A stretch of 64,000 nt of DNA from Berghia stephanieae. Taxonomy: Eukaryota; Mollusca; Gastropoda; Nudibranchia; Aeolidiidae. Made by a program: the position numbers and the translations under genes. Position 1 is the stretch's first letter. The number at the start of each line of letters is the position of its first letter. Shown one piece after another: positions 33,805-44,538 of this stretch. The stretch covers positions 20,363,238-20,427,237 of the forward strand of contig CM067446.1 of assembly GCA_034508935.3 (NCBI GenBank), in the 5' to 3' direction. The notes below the pieces were generated by a model. That model worked only from the letters and a program-made list of their open reading frames with translations. It ran no database searches and had not been told where the DNA came from.

Positions 33805-34350
33805 AAGTGTGTATGAAACAGTGCCAGACAAAGCAAGAAAAAAATACAGGAAAAATATCCCCCAAAAAAATCAGTCTTCCTTGACAGTCAATGGAGCACA
33901 GGCATAAATCTTCTCCAAGCCCAGGGAAATTCAAAGATCTTGTTTACCATTTTATGGGACAATGAAGGCATACTTCACATGGAATTTCTTGAACAAGGAC
34001 AAGTAGGGAAGTCGAAACTATATGTTTCACCTCCACGAGCCCTCAAAAATAGACTCGCACGGTATGAGGTGGTAGAAATTCGATATTGCAGCATATGCAA
34101 CAATGCGCGACCCCACACTAGTCGCCAAATTCAGTTCAAACTTCCGATCCTACAACACCCTAGCCCTGTATTTAGTCCGGATCTTGCTCCATCTATTTCT
34201 TGTTCCCCCAGCTCAAGAAGTATTTGAATGGAAACAGTTACAGCAGTGATTTGGAGGTAGTGGCAAATGTTCGTCGATGATGACGAGCAAAATCACCGGG
34301 ATTCTACGTCTTGCTCGTGATTGTGAATATGTGGAAAAATAAAGAGTACG
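33805..34350 (+). mobile_element. mariner (DD34D) transposase remnant
   Basis: Readable scraps in different frames follow the mariner transposase order: WDNEGILHMEFLEQGQ (the first catalytic Asp region, usually WDxxGIxxxEFL), NARPHTS (from HDNARPH), HPSPVFSPDLAPS (from HPPYSPDLAPSD), and near the end a CEYVEK-like C-terminus. Many frame breaks make it an old dead copy. The 5' flank shares MITE words with 19.1 kb. Confidence 0.8.
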
Positions 34351-34459
34351 ATACGTAGCTGAGATTCTAAGCTTTCTTTTCATGTCTCATGTTTGTACGA
34401 GCTGTTTAAAACGAAAAAATGTTAGAACAAAACAGTACTTATATATCAGCTCATCCTTG

Positions 34460-34475
34460 TACTACTACTACTGCA

Positions 34476-34555
<80 letters not shown>
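34460..34555. repeat. (TAC)n microsatellite
   Basis: TAC/CTA run of about 90 bp with one interruption. Confidence 0.95.
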
Positions 34556-34679
34556 TACTTATGGCCTCTAGCTTGTGTGTGTATGTTTTTTTTAAATAGT
34601 ATTTTATTTAAAACACAGTTCAGCATTAAAAATTCAAACAATATGTTGTAAAAATGAACTAAGGTGACGTGTTATCTTT

Positions 34680-35115
34680 GTTTTTATTGATAAAATACGA
34701 CGGCTCCTCATGGAGAACTTAATATATTTGTAAAGGGGGTGATCGCCATCCTTCATAACTTTCTCCAGTTTACAAAATCTCTTGAACAATTCTTCCACAT
34801 TTGAAATTAGGTGAGTATAACTCCTGGCCTTATTAATTATCCGATCAATTTTCTTAAGGTCACAAATACTGGCATTTCAACTCAATGCTGTAATACAAAA
34901 ACTAATAACGGTAATCACGGTCTCCAAAACAGATCTATAAAAACGGGTGCATAAAGTGTTGTCTATGTCAAATTCTGAAAGTTTCCGAACAAAGGACATT
35001 CTTTTGTTCAATTTAGTGATAACTTTAGAGTTGGGTAGTATCTGGGCTCACATAGTAGTTCGCTCCACATTTAAAGTTTGATCGGTAACTCGGAGTTCAT
35101 CATTCAAATTACATG
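34680..35115 (-). mobile_element. LINE ORF2 C-terminal fragment
   Basis: The minus-strand reading gives RMSFVRKLSEFDIDNTLCTRF, YRSVLETVITV, then a region like LKKIDRIINKARSYTHL and VEELFKRFCKL. This is the order seen after the RT domain of several LINE clades (the RKLxxFxVDxxxLxxFYRSxIESVLT motif). Frames are interrupted and the 5' part is missing. Confidence 0.7.
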
Positions 35116-35254
35116 AATTCACAATCAACTTGTAGAATAACCATGTGTCTATTAGGCTACAAACTGAATGCATTCATTCCCGTTTCAAGTCGGTGTTGCC
35201 CTCAGTTTGATCTTCCCTCTCAGTCCATCTCTTGTTTAATCATTACAACAAGAT

Positions 35255-35465
35255 TTTAGGTGATCTCAAACTAAGTACACTGATAGTGAGCTCTTGGAAT
35301 CTACGTCTGTTCCCTATTTGAACCAATTCCCCCTTGTCTGCTTTATTCTTGGGTGCTTTAATTGTAATTCTAGAACTTTTTACTATCCCATTTTCTTCCT
35401 TTTAACTGGCGCTGATATGACCTTAATGTGTTGCAAGCGCCGTAAAACCCTTAAAAACACACAAA
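35255..35465 (+). mobile_element. Family A retroposon, 3' half
   Basis: Starts at GGTGATCTCAAACTAAGTAC and ends GCAAGCGCCGTAAAACCC plus tail; 5' truncated. Confidence 0.8.
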
Positions 35466-35986
35466 CAAAAAATATATGTAATTGCGTAACCCTGATGCTA
35501 GAGTTTTGCGACCATTGTCTTGTCTGTCTGGTAAGTTTTATTAGGGGGGGGGGAGCGGTACTTATTGCACGAAATAAAAAATAATGGTGGTTTAGCCCGT
35601 CACGAACATAATAAATGTGAGTCTCCTGGTGACGAAGGATTGCTTACTCTTTTTGCTTCTATGTAGTCACTTCAATTGATTGTTCCGATGTAGGTACCTA
35701 TATTATTTTCACATATCAAAAGAGCTCCAAAACAACAACAACCAAGCTGATAGTTGAGCATCAAGCAGCGTGCGGATATGTGAATGGAATGTGATGGTTG
35801 GGTAAAAAGAGACTGGCGACCCTTCTTTTTAAGTTTTGCAGGTAAAGTAACCGTTTCTTTAATATAGTTGTGTCCATTAAATGTTTGGGGGGACGTCCAC
35901 CACATCGCCATCGCCGACAGGAACTGGAATCCTTTGTTGACAAGTTATGCTGCATCGAAATATTGTGATGTGCTAAAAAATCACAG
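35466..35986. other. Left flank of LTR element 1, unrecognised
   Basis: A minus-strand stretch (about 35670-35970) stays open in more than one frame, with a basic composition (LQNLKRRVASLF), but no family was recognised. ACAG at 35983-35986 is the target duplication of the next element. Confidence 0.35.
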
Positions 35987-36449
35987 TGTCGTGAACGGAT
36001 TTCCCAATCTCGTTCACGATGTAAAAAATAAGGAAAAAGTTTAGAAAAAGTCTCCACCGAAGTGGGCGTTCTCCATATATGTAAAGGACATATATGGGCG
36101 GTTAAAAACTGCTCTAGAGCACTTCGGGAATCGTCCCGGTCTAGCCTGATTTTTATAACATACCAAAAGTATGGCGGATCGGATCTTAGTAGCAGATACA
36201 ACGATGGGCGAAGATAGTTGATATGTCTATTTCAAATAAGGCTGTAGATAGTCGAGAGAAAGAATGAAAGGTGTCGCGAGCTTTTAAAGGGTAGAAATGA
36301 TGACGTCACGTTTACGCGGGAGACAGCGAACGAACACCACATGAAGATTACTCACAACAGCTCGATCGAGACACTGACAGTCATGACATGACAAACACTC
36401 ACAACAACAACAACAACAACAACAACCTATCACAATAATCTTCCCCACA
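35987..36449 (-). repeat. 3' LTR of element 1 (463 bp)
   Basis: Same sequence as 45628-46090. It contains the palindrome TGACGTCA (36301-36308), a CRE-type site. In element orientation a TTTAAAAG TATA-like box follows about 13 bp later. A (CAA)n stretch lies near the LTR's start in element orientation. Confidence 0.95.
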
Positions 36450-36773
36450 TTCCTCCCCCTTCTAATTCATGCATCACTTCAATAGCTATATTCATAAGGG
36501 GAAAAAGGAAAATTCTTACCTTGTGAGAATCCGAAGATTATGTTGAATAAAATCAATAAAAATTTGTAGTTGGGAATATTTACACTAAACACACGAAAAA
36601 AAAATAAATCCTCAGGGGCGAACTCTTCCTCCTGGACGGTCATATATACAAAGGGGGAGGGATCCACATCTGGGTATGGCTGTACAATATATATACACGA
36701 AGGGAGAGGTATCCTTAGGAGCCTGCAAAATAGTAAAGGGATTATTCCTGTTCTGTGCAGCTTAATATTTAGG

Positions 36774-38405
36774 CTAGTATTTAATGACAGAGTGGAATGC
36801 TGTACTTCCCTTATCTATTTGTATCTTGAATGCTTGCTCAAAATTTATGAAATTGGATTCAAGGATGTCAGTTAAGCTTAAACCTTTTAAATCTGCGATG
36901 GCCTTAGCAGATTCCCCTAAGTAGTGTGGGTGATTTCGCTTTACCAGGGGATTGAAAGGTAAATATGGGGAGTCTGTTTCAAGCAGGAGTCTGTTAATTG
37001 GTGTTTTCCTCACTGCTTCTAGCTGCTCTCTTTTAAATGTTTTTATTAAGCCTGAATAACTGAAAAAGGTATTTGGAAACCTACCGAGCCACTTGTCCAG
37101 AACTACACCATTACCTGAGAAGGAGTGCAATTGGAGGAATTGTTCTTTACTTAACCTCTTAGATAGAAAATCTAGACAATGCATATATGCTCGGGTTCCA
37201 AGATAATCAGAACTTTCCCCTCTGACATGTAAAATTATTGGTTTTAGGGGATTTGCACCTGTTATGAGTGTTCCCACTACATGTTCCTGATCTTCTTGGG
37301 TCCCCTTCTTCGTCCAATCAAAGCCAATTTCTCCCAACCCCTGGATAATGTCATTTTGACTCAACCGTCTGACTTCCTTCATAGCATAAGACAATGCTTT
37401 ACGGTTCATAGTGGCGTGGGAAGGGTGGATACCTATGGCAATGCCAAAGTTAAGAAATTTGCCTTTCAGCGCTCTTAGCTCGCTTTCGGGGGGAAAGTTT
37501 ATGGGGTCACAGTAGACTATCATCCCACCCAGGATAGGTAAATCAACTGAGGGGGCGGGGTTGACATGGAACTTTAGTAACTGCTCTAACATGTCAATTT
37601 GACCCTTTTTCCCTTTGTGCCATCGATCCAAATGGAAATGGGCATCAATAAGTCCCACACACTTACCTTCTTGCTCAGACAAGTCCATGAGCAGATCTAA
37701 GTCTGCTGACTTGTCAGGCTGAAAGCTCCTAAACTCTCCCTTCAGACGGGCCAGTTCTGCCTGGGTTTCCTTCAGGTCATTCCGAATGTGGGCTAGGCTC
37801 TCCTTGAGTGCTGCATTCTCCTCTTTGAGCAGCCGGAATTGCTTTTGCCTAGCCCCATTCCTCCTGGCCGACTTGCCATTCCCACTGCTGTCTGAGTGGC
37901 TCTCCCTCTTCGCCATTGATTCAGAGGGATGATCCCTTGTATCATCTGGCGTTCGAGGTCGAGGGGCCTGTCGTCTAGCCTGTGGTTCCGAGGGGTGACC
38001 CCTGGTATCATCAGGCTCGTTGTGTGAGGCAGGCTTTGGGCCTCTTCGGTGGTCCCTAGAACCCTCTGGCCTGGTATGGGTTTGGTAGGGCCTGTACCGG
38101 TTTCTTCTGGCAGGGGAGCTGTATTTTGGTGGGGAGTTGTACCTGGGGGAGGTGTACCCTCTACCCCTTCCTCTCCTCCGTTCTGCTGGGGATCCATGCC
38201 TTCTACCCCGGACTGATTGGGAGGCGTGGCCTCTACCCCGGGCCGATGGGGAGGTATGGCCTCTACCCTTTCCTCTCCCTCTGCCTTGCCTGCCATTGTG
38301 TCTGTCCCCTCCTTTCTGGGCGTCTTGAGCGTCCCGAAAGGCCTGAAATTCCGCCATCAGCTGGATGACTTTGAACTCAGTCTGGCGGTTCATGGTGCTG
38401 TGCAT
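36774..38405 (-). CDS. Retroelement 3' ORF: Arg-rich/coiled-coil + TatD-type nuclease domain (543 aa)
   Basis: An open frame between the integrase region and the 3' LTR of element 1. Residues ~35-185 are Arg/Gly/Ser/Pro-rich, with SPSARGRGHAS-type repeats. Residues ~190-228 form a likely coiled coil. Residues ~250-525 match the TatD family of metal-dependent hydrolases in the amidohydrolase fold: DAHFHLD (H256, H258), GIHP (H327), GLGEIGFDW (E359), ILHVRG (H393), LHSFSG (H427) and LLLETDSPYLPF (D478). The full metal-ligand set is there. TatD proteins are 3'-5' exonucleases/DNases, and an Arg-rich N-terminus plus TatD domain resembles animal TATDN2. Its role in the element is unknown; nucleic-acid processing or host-defence evasion are guesses. 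Host origin by capture is inferred. Confidence 0.88.
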   Translation of the reverse strand: MHSTMNRQTEFKVIQLMAEFQAFRDAQDAQKGGDRHNGRQGRGRGKGRGHTSPSARGRGHASQSVRGRRHGSPAERRRGRGRGYTSPRYNSPPKYSSPARRNRYRPYQTHTRPEGSRDHRRGPKPASHNEPDDTRGHPSEPQARRQAPRPRTPDDTRDHPSESMAKRESHSDSSGNGKSARRNGARQKQFRLLKEENAALKESLAHIRNDLKETQAELARLKGEFRSFQPDKSADLDLLMDLSEQEGKCVGLIDAHFHLDRWHKGKKGQIDMLEQLLKFHVNPAPSVDLPILGGMIVYCDPINFPPESELRALKGKFLNFGIAIGIHPSHATMNRKALSYAMKEVRRLSQNDIIQGLGEIGFDWTKKGTQEDQEHVVGTLITGANPLKPIILHVRGESSDYLGTRAYMHCLDFLSKRLSKEQFLQLHSFSGNGVVLDKWLGRFPNTFFSYSGLIKTFKREQLEAVRKTPINRLLLETDSPYLPFNPLVKRNHPHYLGESAKAIADLKGLSLTDILESNFINFEQAFKIQIDKGSTAFHSVIKY

Positions 38406-38437
38406 AAAAAGAAGATTGATTAGTTAATTTACTTCAT

Positions 38438-41400
38438 TCACATTGAGCATTGGGGACAATGATATTGACCTATTTGAGCCATTTGTCGGTTCGTTAAATT
38501 TATACATCGCCCGTGATACCATTCAAAACAGTTATCACATTGGATCATGGTATCACCATCATCGGGTTGATTGCAAAGGCAATAGGTCAGGGCATTACCC
38601 GTTATTATGGACTGCTGTTCTTTGTTTATCCATTTCGGTAATGAGGAGTCAGTGCACAGCTTTAGGTTGTCATGGTTGACTACTTTCAGTTCATTATTTT
38701 TGAGCTTAATTCGATAAACAAAGGGGGAAAAAACCGTCATGATGATAGCGGGGCCAATCCAAACTGGCTTCAATTTCTTTGACACTGTTTTTCCACCTTT
38801 CCTATTCAAGAGGTACACAGCATCGCCTCTTTTGAAGGTGTGAACGTGGATATTCAGGTCATAGTCACGTTTCATCCTTTTAAGCTCTGTCCTTAGGGTT
38901 TTTCTAGCAGTCTCATGAGACAGCTCTAGGCTCTCTTGTAATTTTATGACATGCTCCTCAGTGAGTTCATGTTCTCTTGCGGGTCCAGGTGTCACCAGAT
39001 CACTTGGAGTTGTCAGCTCCCTTCCTAGCATCAACCTGTTTGGAGTGTAGCCTGTGTGTCGATTGACTGAACTGCGGATAGCAGAAGCAATTAGTGGCAC
39101 ATATTCATCCCAGGTGTTGGGTTTCGAGTGGCTAAAGCTTCTAACTGCTGCCATCAACGTCTTGTTCATCCTTTCTACCTGGCCATTTGCTGAGGGTCTA
39201 TAGGCGGTAGTTCGCATCTTTTTAATGTGGAGAAGCCGACACATTTCTTTAAAAAGGCTACTCTCGAAATTTCTTCCTTGATCTGATACTATTTCTAGGG
39301 GTACCCAAATCTAGAGAAGAACTCATTCACGGCTGCTCTTGCAGTGATTTCGGCTCCTTGTGATGGTAAGGGTATGCACTCAATCCACTTCGTGAATTGG
39401 TCGATGATCACCATGATGAACTCATTACCATTGCGTGTCTTCGTCAAGGGCCCAAGAAAATCAATATGTACCTTTTCCATAGGTATACCTGCATGATTCT
39501 GTACCAAGGGGTGCCGATGTTTTTTATTTCTATGTTTACTTTGGTTACATAATGAGCAGCCTTGAACATATTGTTGGACATCCCTTGAGATTTTATGCCA
39601 AAAATAGGATCCCTTAATCCTCAATTTCGTTCGTTGCAATCCTTGGTGTCCTGCACTGGGAATGTTATGGCATAGATTTAAGACCTCTTGCTTAAACTTT
39701 GGGGGCACCACTAGTAGGTCTCTTTCATCCGTACCTCTTTTATATATGATGTCGTCTTGCAGGTAGAAAAGGTTACGGTTTAGCCAGTAAAATTTTTGTG
39801 CCGCATTTGCCAGTTTGAGATCTGCTTGGCGTGGTATTGTCTTGTCTTTGAACCAGTTGACCAAAAACACTAGGCTGGGGTCCTCAGCTTGTGCTTCTCT
39901 CCACTCTTGCTTAGTATTTGTGAATATTTCTTCTGAATTGATCTGGTTGTGAGGACAAGCACTTGAGAGATCTCGGACAACAATGCGAATTCCAGATGAC
40001 AATCTCTCTTCACACCTGGGTGCTCTTTTGATTTCAGGGTTGATGATAGGTAACTGGACAACATCATCAATGTCATCTGAGAATTTTGACCACATCCCGT
40101 GTACGCGGGTACAGTAATTGCATCCACTGCAGGGTAAATCCTTCAGGTTTATCATGTCTGCATAATGTGGGCAAGGTGTGTCGGTTTTAGGTGGTCTGGA
40201 GAGTGCATCTGCGTTTTTTAACTTGGTCCCAGGCCTGTATTCAATTTTCATGGAAAAGATGCTCAGCGCTTCTAACCATCTAGCGAGTTGACCCTCTGGT
40301 CTCTTGAAATTCATCAGCCAGGTTAGACTCCTATGGTCCGTGCGCAATATGAATTCTTTCCCCAATAAATAGTGACGGAACTGATTGGTAAATCTAACAA
40401 CTGCCAACAATTCCTTCCGTGTGGTGCAGTAGTTCCTTTGTTGGGATGTTAAAGTAAAACTTCCATATGCTATGACTCTCTCTACTCCCTCTTGTATTTG
40501 AAGGAGCTCTGAACCTATAGCGAAATCAGAAGCATCAGTGTCCAGTATAAATTGGCCTTGGGACATGGGAATCGCTAGAACAGGCGGGGTACATAGGATC
40601 GACTTCGATTGATCGAAAGCTTGCTGCTGTTCGGACTCCCAACAGAATTTCTTTTTCTTCAACAGCCTGGTAAGTGGTTCCATGATTTTTGCCATATCTT
40701 TTATGAATGCTCTGTGAAAGTTTACTAACCCCACGTATCTTTCGATATCTTTAACTGACTTTGGTGGGGCCAGTTCTCAATCACTCCAATGGAAGCATTT
40801 GTTAGTTCCAGGCCATTTCTCCCTACCTTCCTTCCCAGGAATTCAACTTCTCGTTGAAACAGATCACACTTCTTTGGCTTTAATCTAAGTCCAAATTGTC
40901 GGAAGCGCTGAAAAACTTGTTTTAAGTTTGATAAATGATCATCAAAAGATTTTCCAAGGACCAGGGTGTCATCAAGGAAGGCTAGTACTCTTTTCCAGTT
41001 TAACCCTCTTAGCACTAGGTTGATTACTCTGGAATATGTACTTGGGCTATTGGACAGTCCAAATGGGAGTTTGTTAAACTCAAAAGTCCTTGGCGTGTAC
41101 GGAATGCTGTTTTGTGTTTGGAGTCCTCATGGACTGGGATCTGCCAATAAGCCGAATTGGAATCCAGCTTTGAATACCATATGTTACCTTCTAATGCGTC
41201 GATGCATTCAGACATGAAAGGTAGGGGAAAAACATCTTTCTTGGTAACATTATTAAGTGCCCTGTAGTCGATGCACCAGCGAACAGATCCATCTTTTTTC
41301 CGTACCAGTACAGGCGCCGCAGCCCAGCTTGAAGCCGAGGGTTGTATTACCCCTGCTTTTAGCATCTTGTCTAACATTTCATCTTCTTCTTTGGTAAAGT

Positions 41401-42682
41401 GAACGGGGGTGCGTCGCAAGCCTAGTTTAATTGGCTTTGCATCTCCTGTATCAATGTGGTGTTGCATTGCTTGGAAGTCACCAAGGTCAAATTCACTGGC
41501 TGCAAATATGTCTTGATATTCCCACAGCAATTGTTCAACTTTACCTAGTCTCTCATCTCCCAGAGTGGACGTAACTCTCTGCCAGAGATCTATAAGTTTG
41601 TCTGGTAGTTGGATCGGCTGGCAGGAAGTGCTTGATATGGAGCATTCCCCCTCCGCTTCTGTCATGGGGTTGCTGAGTTCATCCACTTCTGTTAAATTCA
41701 GCCAGTCATCTTCGTCACCCTCAAATATATCTCTTGCTTCCAGGGGAAGCAACTGTCCTATTTCCGTCCCTTTTTTGAGGAAGCATTCATCACCTGTGTT
41801 GATCAAGCACACTGTAACAACTGGTTTGGTTACGTGCAGGGTATGGCCCACAGAAATTGGCAGATTTCTATATGGTTCCAGGTACATAAATGGTGAATTG
41901 GGCAAATAGTCTAACTCAACATTAGTGATTACTTCTGACTGGGCTGGTATGATCAATTTGTGGGGAATGGCAATCTTTATAGCTATTCGGTTTCCATCAT
42001 CCACTGGTAAACCTGTTTGTGCCATGTCACACTTGGGACTTACATTTTCAGTTGAATTTGTTGCAAGAGGAATAATTTGATTTTGACAAAATAATTGTTG
42101 TTTTTCCACATCAATCTTTGCCCTTAATTTCCTCAGCAGGTCTATTCCTAATAGCATTGGGTCGAAAATGGGAGCAACATAGATATGAGTTAGCAGATGA
42201 ATCTCTCCCAATCGCAAGTGTAGTGGCCCCACTAATTTTGCAGAGAAGCTTTGATCTTTTCCTGCTGCAAACATCTTCATGGACTTCGTACAAGTGGGGG
42301 TAGGTAGGATTTTGTTATGGGTGTTCTCAGAGATGATGGTAACATCTGCTGCAGTATCCACCACTGCTTGTACAGGGACGTTTTCAATTGTACATTGCAC
42401 TTTAAGGGCAGATTCTGACTGTAACCTTGCAATACAGATACATTCCTCATCAAAATAAGGTTTCACAATCTGTTCTGGATCTTGGCTAGACCGATATACA
42501 TTGTGGCTTCCGTTGTTGGTCTGCTGGGCAAGGTTTTCCTTAGTTTCTTCATGTTTCATAAAATTCGTACAGTCAGAAGAATAGGGGCACAAATTGCTCA
42601 TAGTCTTATATCTGTGTTGTGCCTCAAAAACTGGGTCCTCTTTAATTGCCCTTGCTTGAACTGGCATCAATTCCGGGCTCAA
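38438..42682 (-). CDS. pol region of element 1 (PR-RT-RH-IN-PHD)
   Basis: In element order: an aspartic protease with DTAADVT; reverse transcriptase with an RWCIDYRALN motif and a FLDDTLV active-site box; RNase H with DTDASDFA, TTRKELLAVV and RTDHRSLTWL; integrase with an HHCC zinc region ending CSLCNQSK and a DFLGPLTKTRNGNEF core. The C-terminal part follows the usual AYRPSANGQVERMNKTL, then about 200 residues with a basic region, and ends in a canonical C4HC3 PHD finger (CLC, CDNC, WYHGRC, HCPQC) in the last ~50 residues. Order and motifs are those of Ty3/gypsy. The region has about three interruptions, so this copy does not encode a full Pol. Confidence 0.93.
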
Positions 42683-44538
42683 ACTGATCCCTGCCCGTTT
42701 GGCGCCTTGTCTTCCTTTGGGCGACCTTTCATGGAGCAGTCTCTAGCATAGTGGTCTTGACCTCCACATGAAAAACAGGCACTTGATGATGGGGAATTGG
42801 AGCGGGATCTTGGCTGGGCACGTCGAGCGCCTCTTTGCATAACTTCCAAGACTTGACTTTGGAGTGTAATGAGAGTGTCTAATTTACTTTGGGTTTGTTC
42901 ATGCATTGATAACATCTTTTTGAACATTGCCTCAACACTCATCTCAGTCTTCTGCTGTGCACCAGCTGTCTTAATGCTCGTGTTGCGAGTCACTGCTCTA
43001 ATTTGGCTATAGTCTTCCAATTCCTCAGATTCTGACCCAGATTCTTCATCGTACACATTCACCGCTTGGATAGAGGGCTCTCTGAACCGCACGGTGTTGC
43101 TGGTACTTGGTCTATCCTTTCGTGCACGCCAACCAACTTGCTGAGAATTTTTAAAAAGCTTATATGTTCTCAGGGCTTGGTCCATCGTGGTGCACTCCTG
43201 ACATGCAATATATTGGGCTGCCTTCACGTCATATAGTCCTGTTATAAAATGGGCTACCACTTGGGACTCTAAATTGCGGGGGGACTGTCCAGGAAATGCC
43301 TGCAGTGCCAACTCCCATAGCTTGTCAACATAGTCTAAGACATCTTCTTTTTCAGCCTGCGTAGTGCTGTTGAATTGTATCAGAGTTGCATGTTGTAGCT
43401 GCTGACCACCAAATCGATTTCTCAGGGTGTCATATGCATCTCGTATGTCTGTAAAGACTATCGACTGATGGATCCGTGAGAGATAATCCGCTGCTTTTCC
43501 TTCCAGGGCTAGGCCCAGGAAAAATAGTTGGTCACGGAGATGTTGAATATTATGATAATTCAGAAAGTTCTGAAAATTATATTCAAACGTATCCCATCTT
43601 TTTGTCCCATTGAAAGAGATAGATTTAGGCAGCTGTACCTTGGACGGGGGTGGCATAAGTGGGCCTCCACTGCTCATATCTCCATAATGATCCGTGGAAT
43701 TGCGATCCGCAGGTGGGGCCTCGTAGGAATGCATGTAACTAGTCTCATCCCTCCATCCTCGTCTTTCCCTGTGCATGCTTGCCTCAATTAGAGCATCCTC
43801 CTGTTCTAAGGTTCTTCTCATAGATGGTTTTCTTCGTGGTAGCCGGGGGGTTTGCCTTACTTTGTCTCTTGCATATCCACAATCCTCTCTTTGCGGGCCC
43901 ATTGATGTGAGACCCTTGTTTGAGAAATCTTGAGAGGGTGGGTCCAATGTGTGAGTTATAGATTCAGGACATTCAGAGTAAGGCACCTTGTCCATGTAAT
44001 TTTGACAAAATTTAGCTTCATGAACGAAAGGAACCCGCTCGCGGTCGGATGCCAAAAAGGATGTTGGGTAATGGTCTTCGGTAGGCTGATCGTGCCACGC
44101 ATTACGAATGGTGCGTTTCGCATTGTTACAAAATGTCGGGTTCGCAACACTACTAGCACCTTCTTGAGGATTGCTAGTAGTGTCATGTTCAGGATACGAA
44201 CCTGCAGCTTTAGATGGGGTCTGCTGCGCAGACAGTTCCCTTCGTCTGTCTCCAGCACCAGACGCATTATCATTCGAATCCATTTTATTTGGGGAACTGT
44301 CGCGAGAGGTACCAGGGGCATGTTCACCTGGTTTCTCAAAAATGCACGATTCGGAAACCGAAAAATCAAAAAGTTCTAACATGTCACCATTACTGATCTT
44401 ATCTATCACATCCTCCTTAGTGAGTAAACCCTTACGTGCTCGAATGTCAAGCAGGGTTTTAGCCAAAGGCTTGCTTATATGAGATGACCTTAAAAGGTCC
44501 TTAGCAGTAATGACATTAATCATTATCTTTGCATCCAT
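42679..44538 (-). CDS. gag of element 1 (619 aa)
   Basis: Open throughout. Residues ~305-470 look like a retrotransposon Gag capsid core (SISFNGTKRWDTFEYNFQNF, then LEGKAADYLSR and YDTLRNRFGG). A single CX2CX4HX4C zinc knuckle (CFSCGGQDHYARDC) lies at about 588-601, for RNA binding in the particle. The N-terminus has a short LLDIRARKGLLTKEDV helix-hairpin-like part. The end overlaps the start of pol by four bases, an arrangement for which the family commonly uses frameshift or reinitiation. Confidence 0.9.
   Translation of the reverse strand: MDAKIMINVITAKDLLRSSHISKPLAKTLLDIRARKGLLTKEDVIDKISNGDMLELFDFSVSESCIFEKPGEHAPGTSRDSSPNKMDSNDNASGAGDRRRELSAQQTPSKAAGSYPEHDTTSNPQEGASSVANPTFCNNAKRTIRNAWHDQPTEDHYPTSFLASDRERVPFVHEAKFCQNYMDKVPYSECPESITHTLDPPSQDFSNKGLTSMGPQREDCGYARDKVRQTPRLPRRKPSMRRTLEQEDALIEASMHRERRGWRDETSYMHSYEAPPADRNSTDHYGDMSSGGPLMPPPSKVQLPKSISFNGTKRWDTFEYNFQNFLNYHNIQHLRDQLFFLGLALEGKAADYLSRIHQSIVFTDIRDAYDTLRNRFGGQQLQHATLIQFNSTTQAEKEDVLDYVDKLWELALQAFPGQSPRNLESQVVAHFITGLYDVKAAQYIACQECTTMDQALRTYKLFKNSQQVGWRARKDRPSTSNTVRFREPSIQAVNVYDEESGSESEELEDYSQIRAVTRNTSIKTAGAQQKTEMSVEAMFKKMLSMHEQTQSKLDTLITLQSQVLEVMQRGARRAQPRSRSNSPSSSACFSCGGQDHYARDCSMKGRPKEDKAPNGQGSV

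Noticed and set aside
34382-34651. Leu-rich plus-strand ORF
   Set aside because: Reading of the TAC microsatellite.
26637-35584. Recurring 60-110 aa ORFs (e.g. with CFNCNSRTF)
   Set aside because: They recur because family A is a repeat; frames shift between copies and no domain is seen.
37793-38296. Overlapping Pro/Gly-rich minus-strand ORF (167 aa)
   Set aside because: Shadow frame of the Arg-rich repeats in the TatD ORF.
36774-38405. Env gene of element 1
   Set aside because: No signal peptide, transmembrane segment or envelope motif; the TatD motifs explain the C-terminal half.
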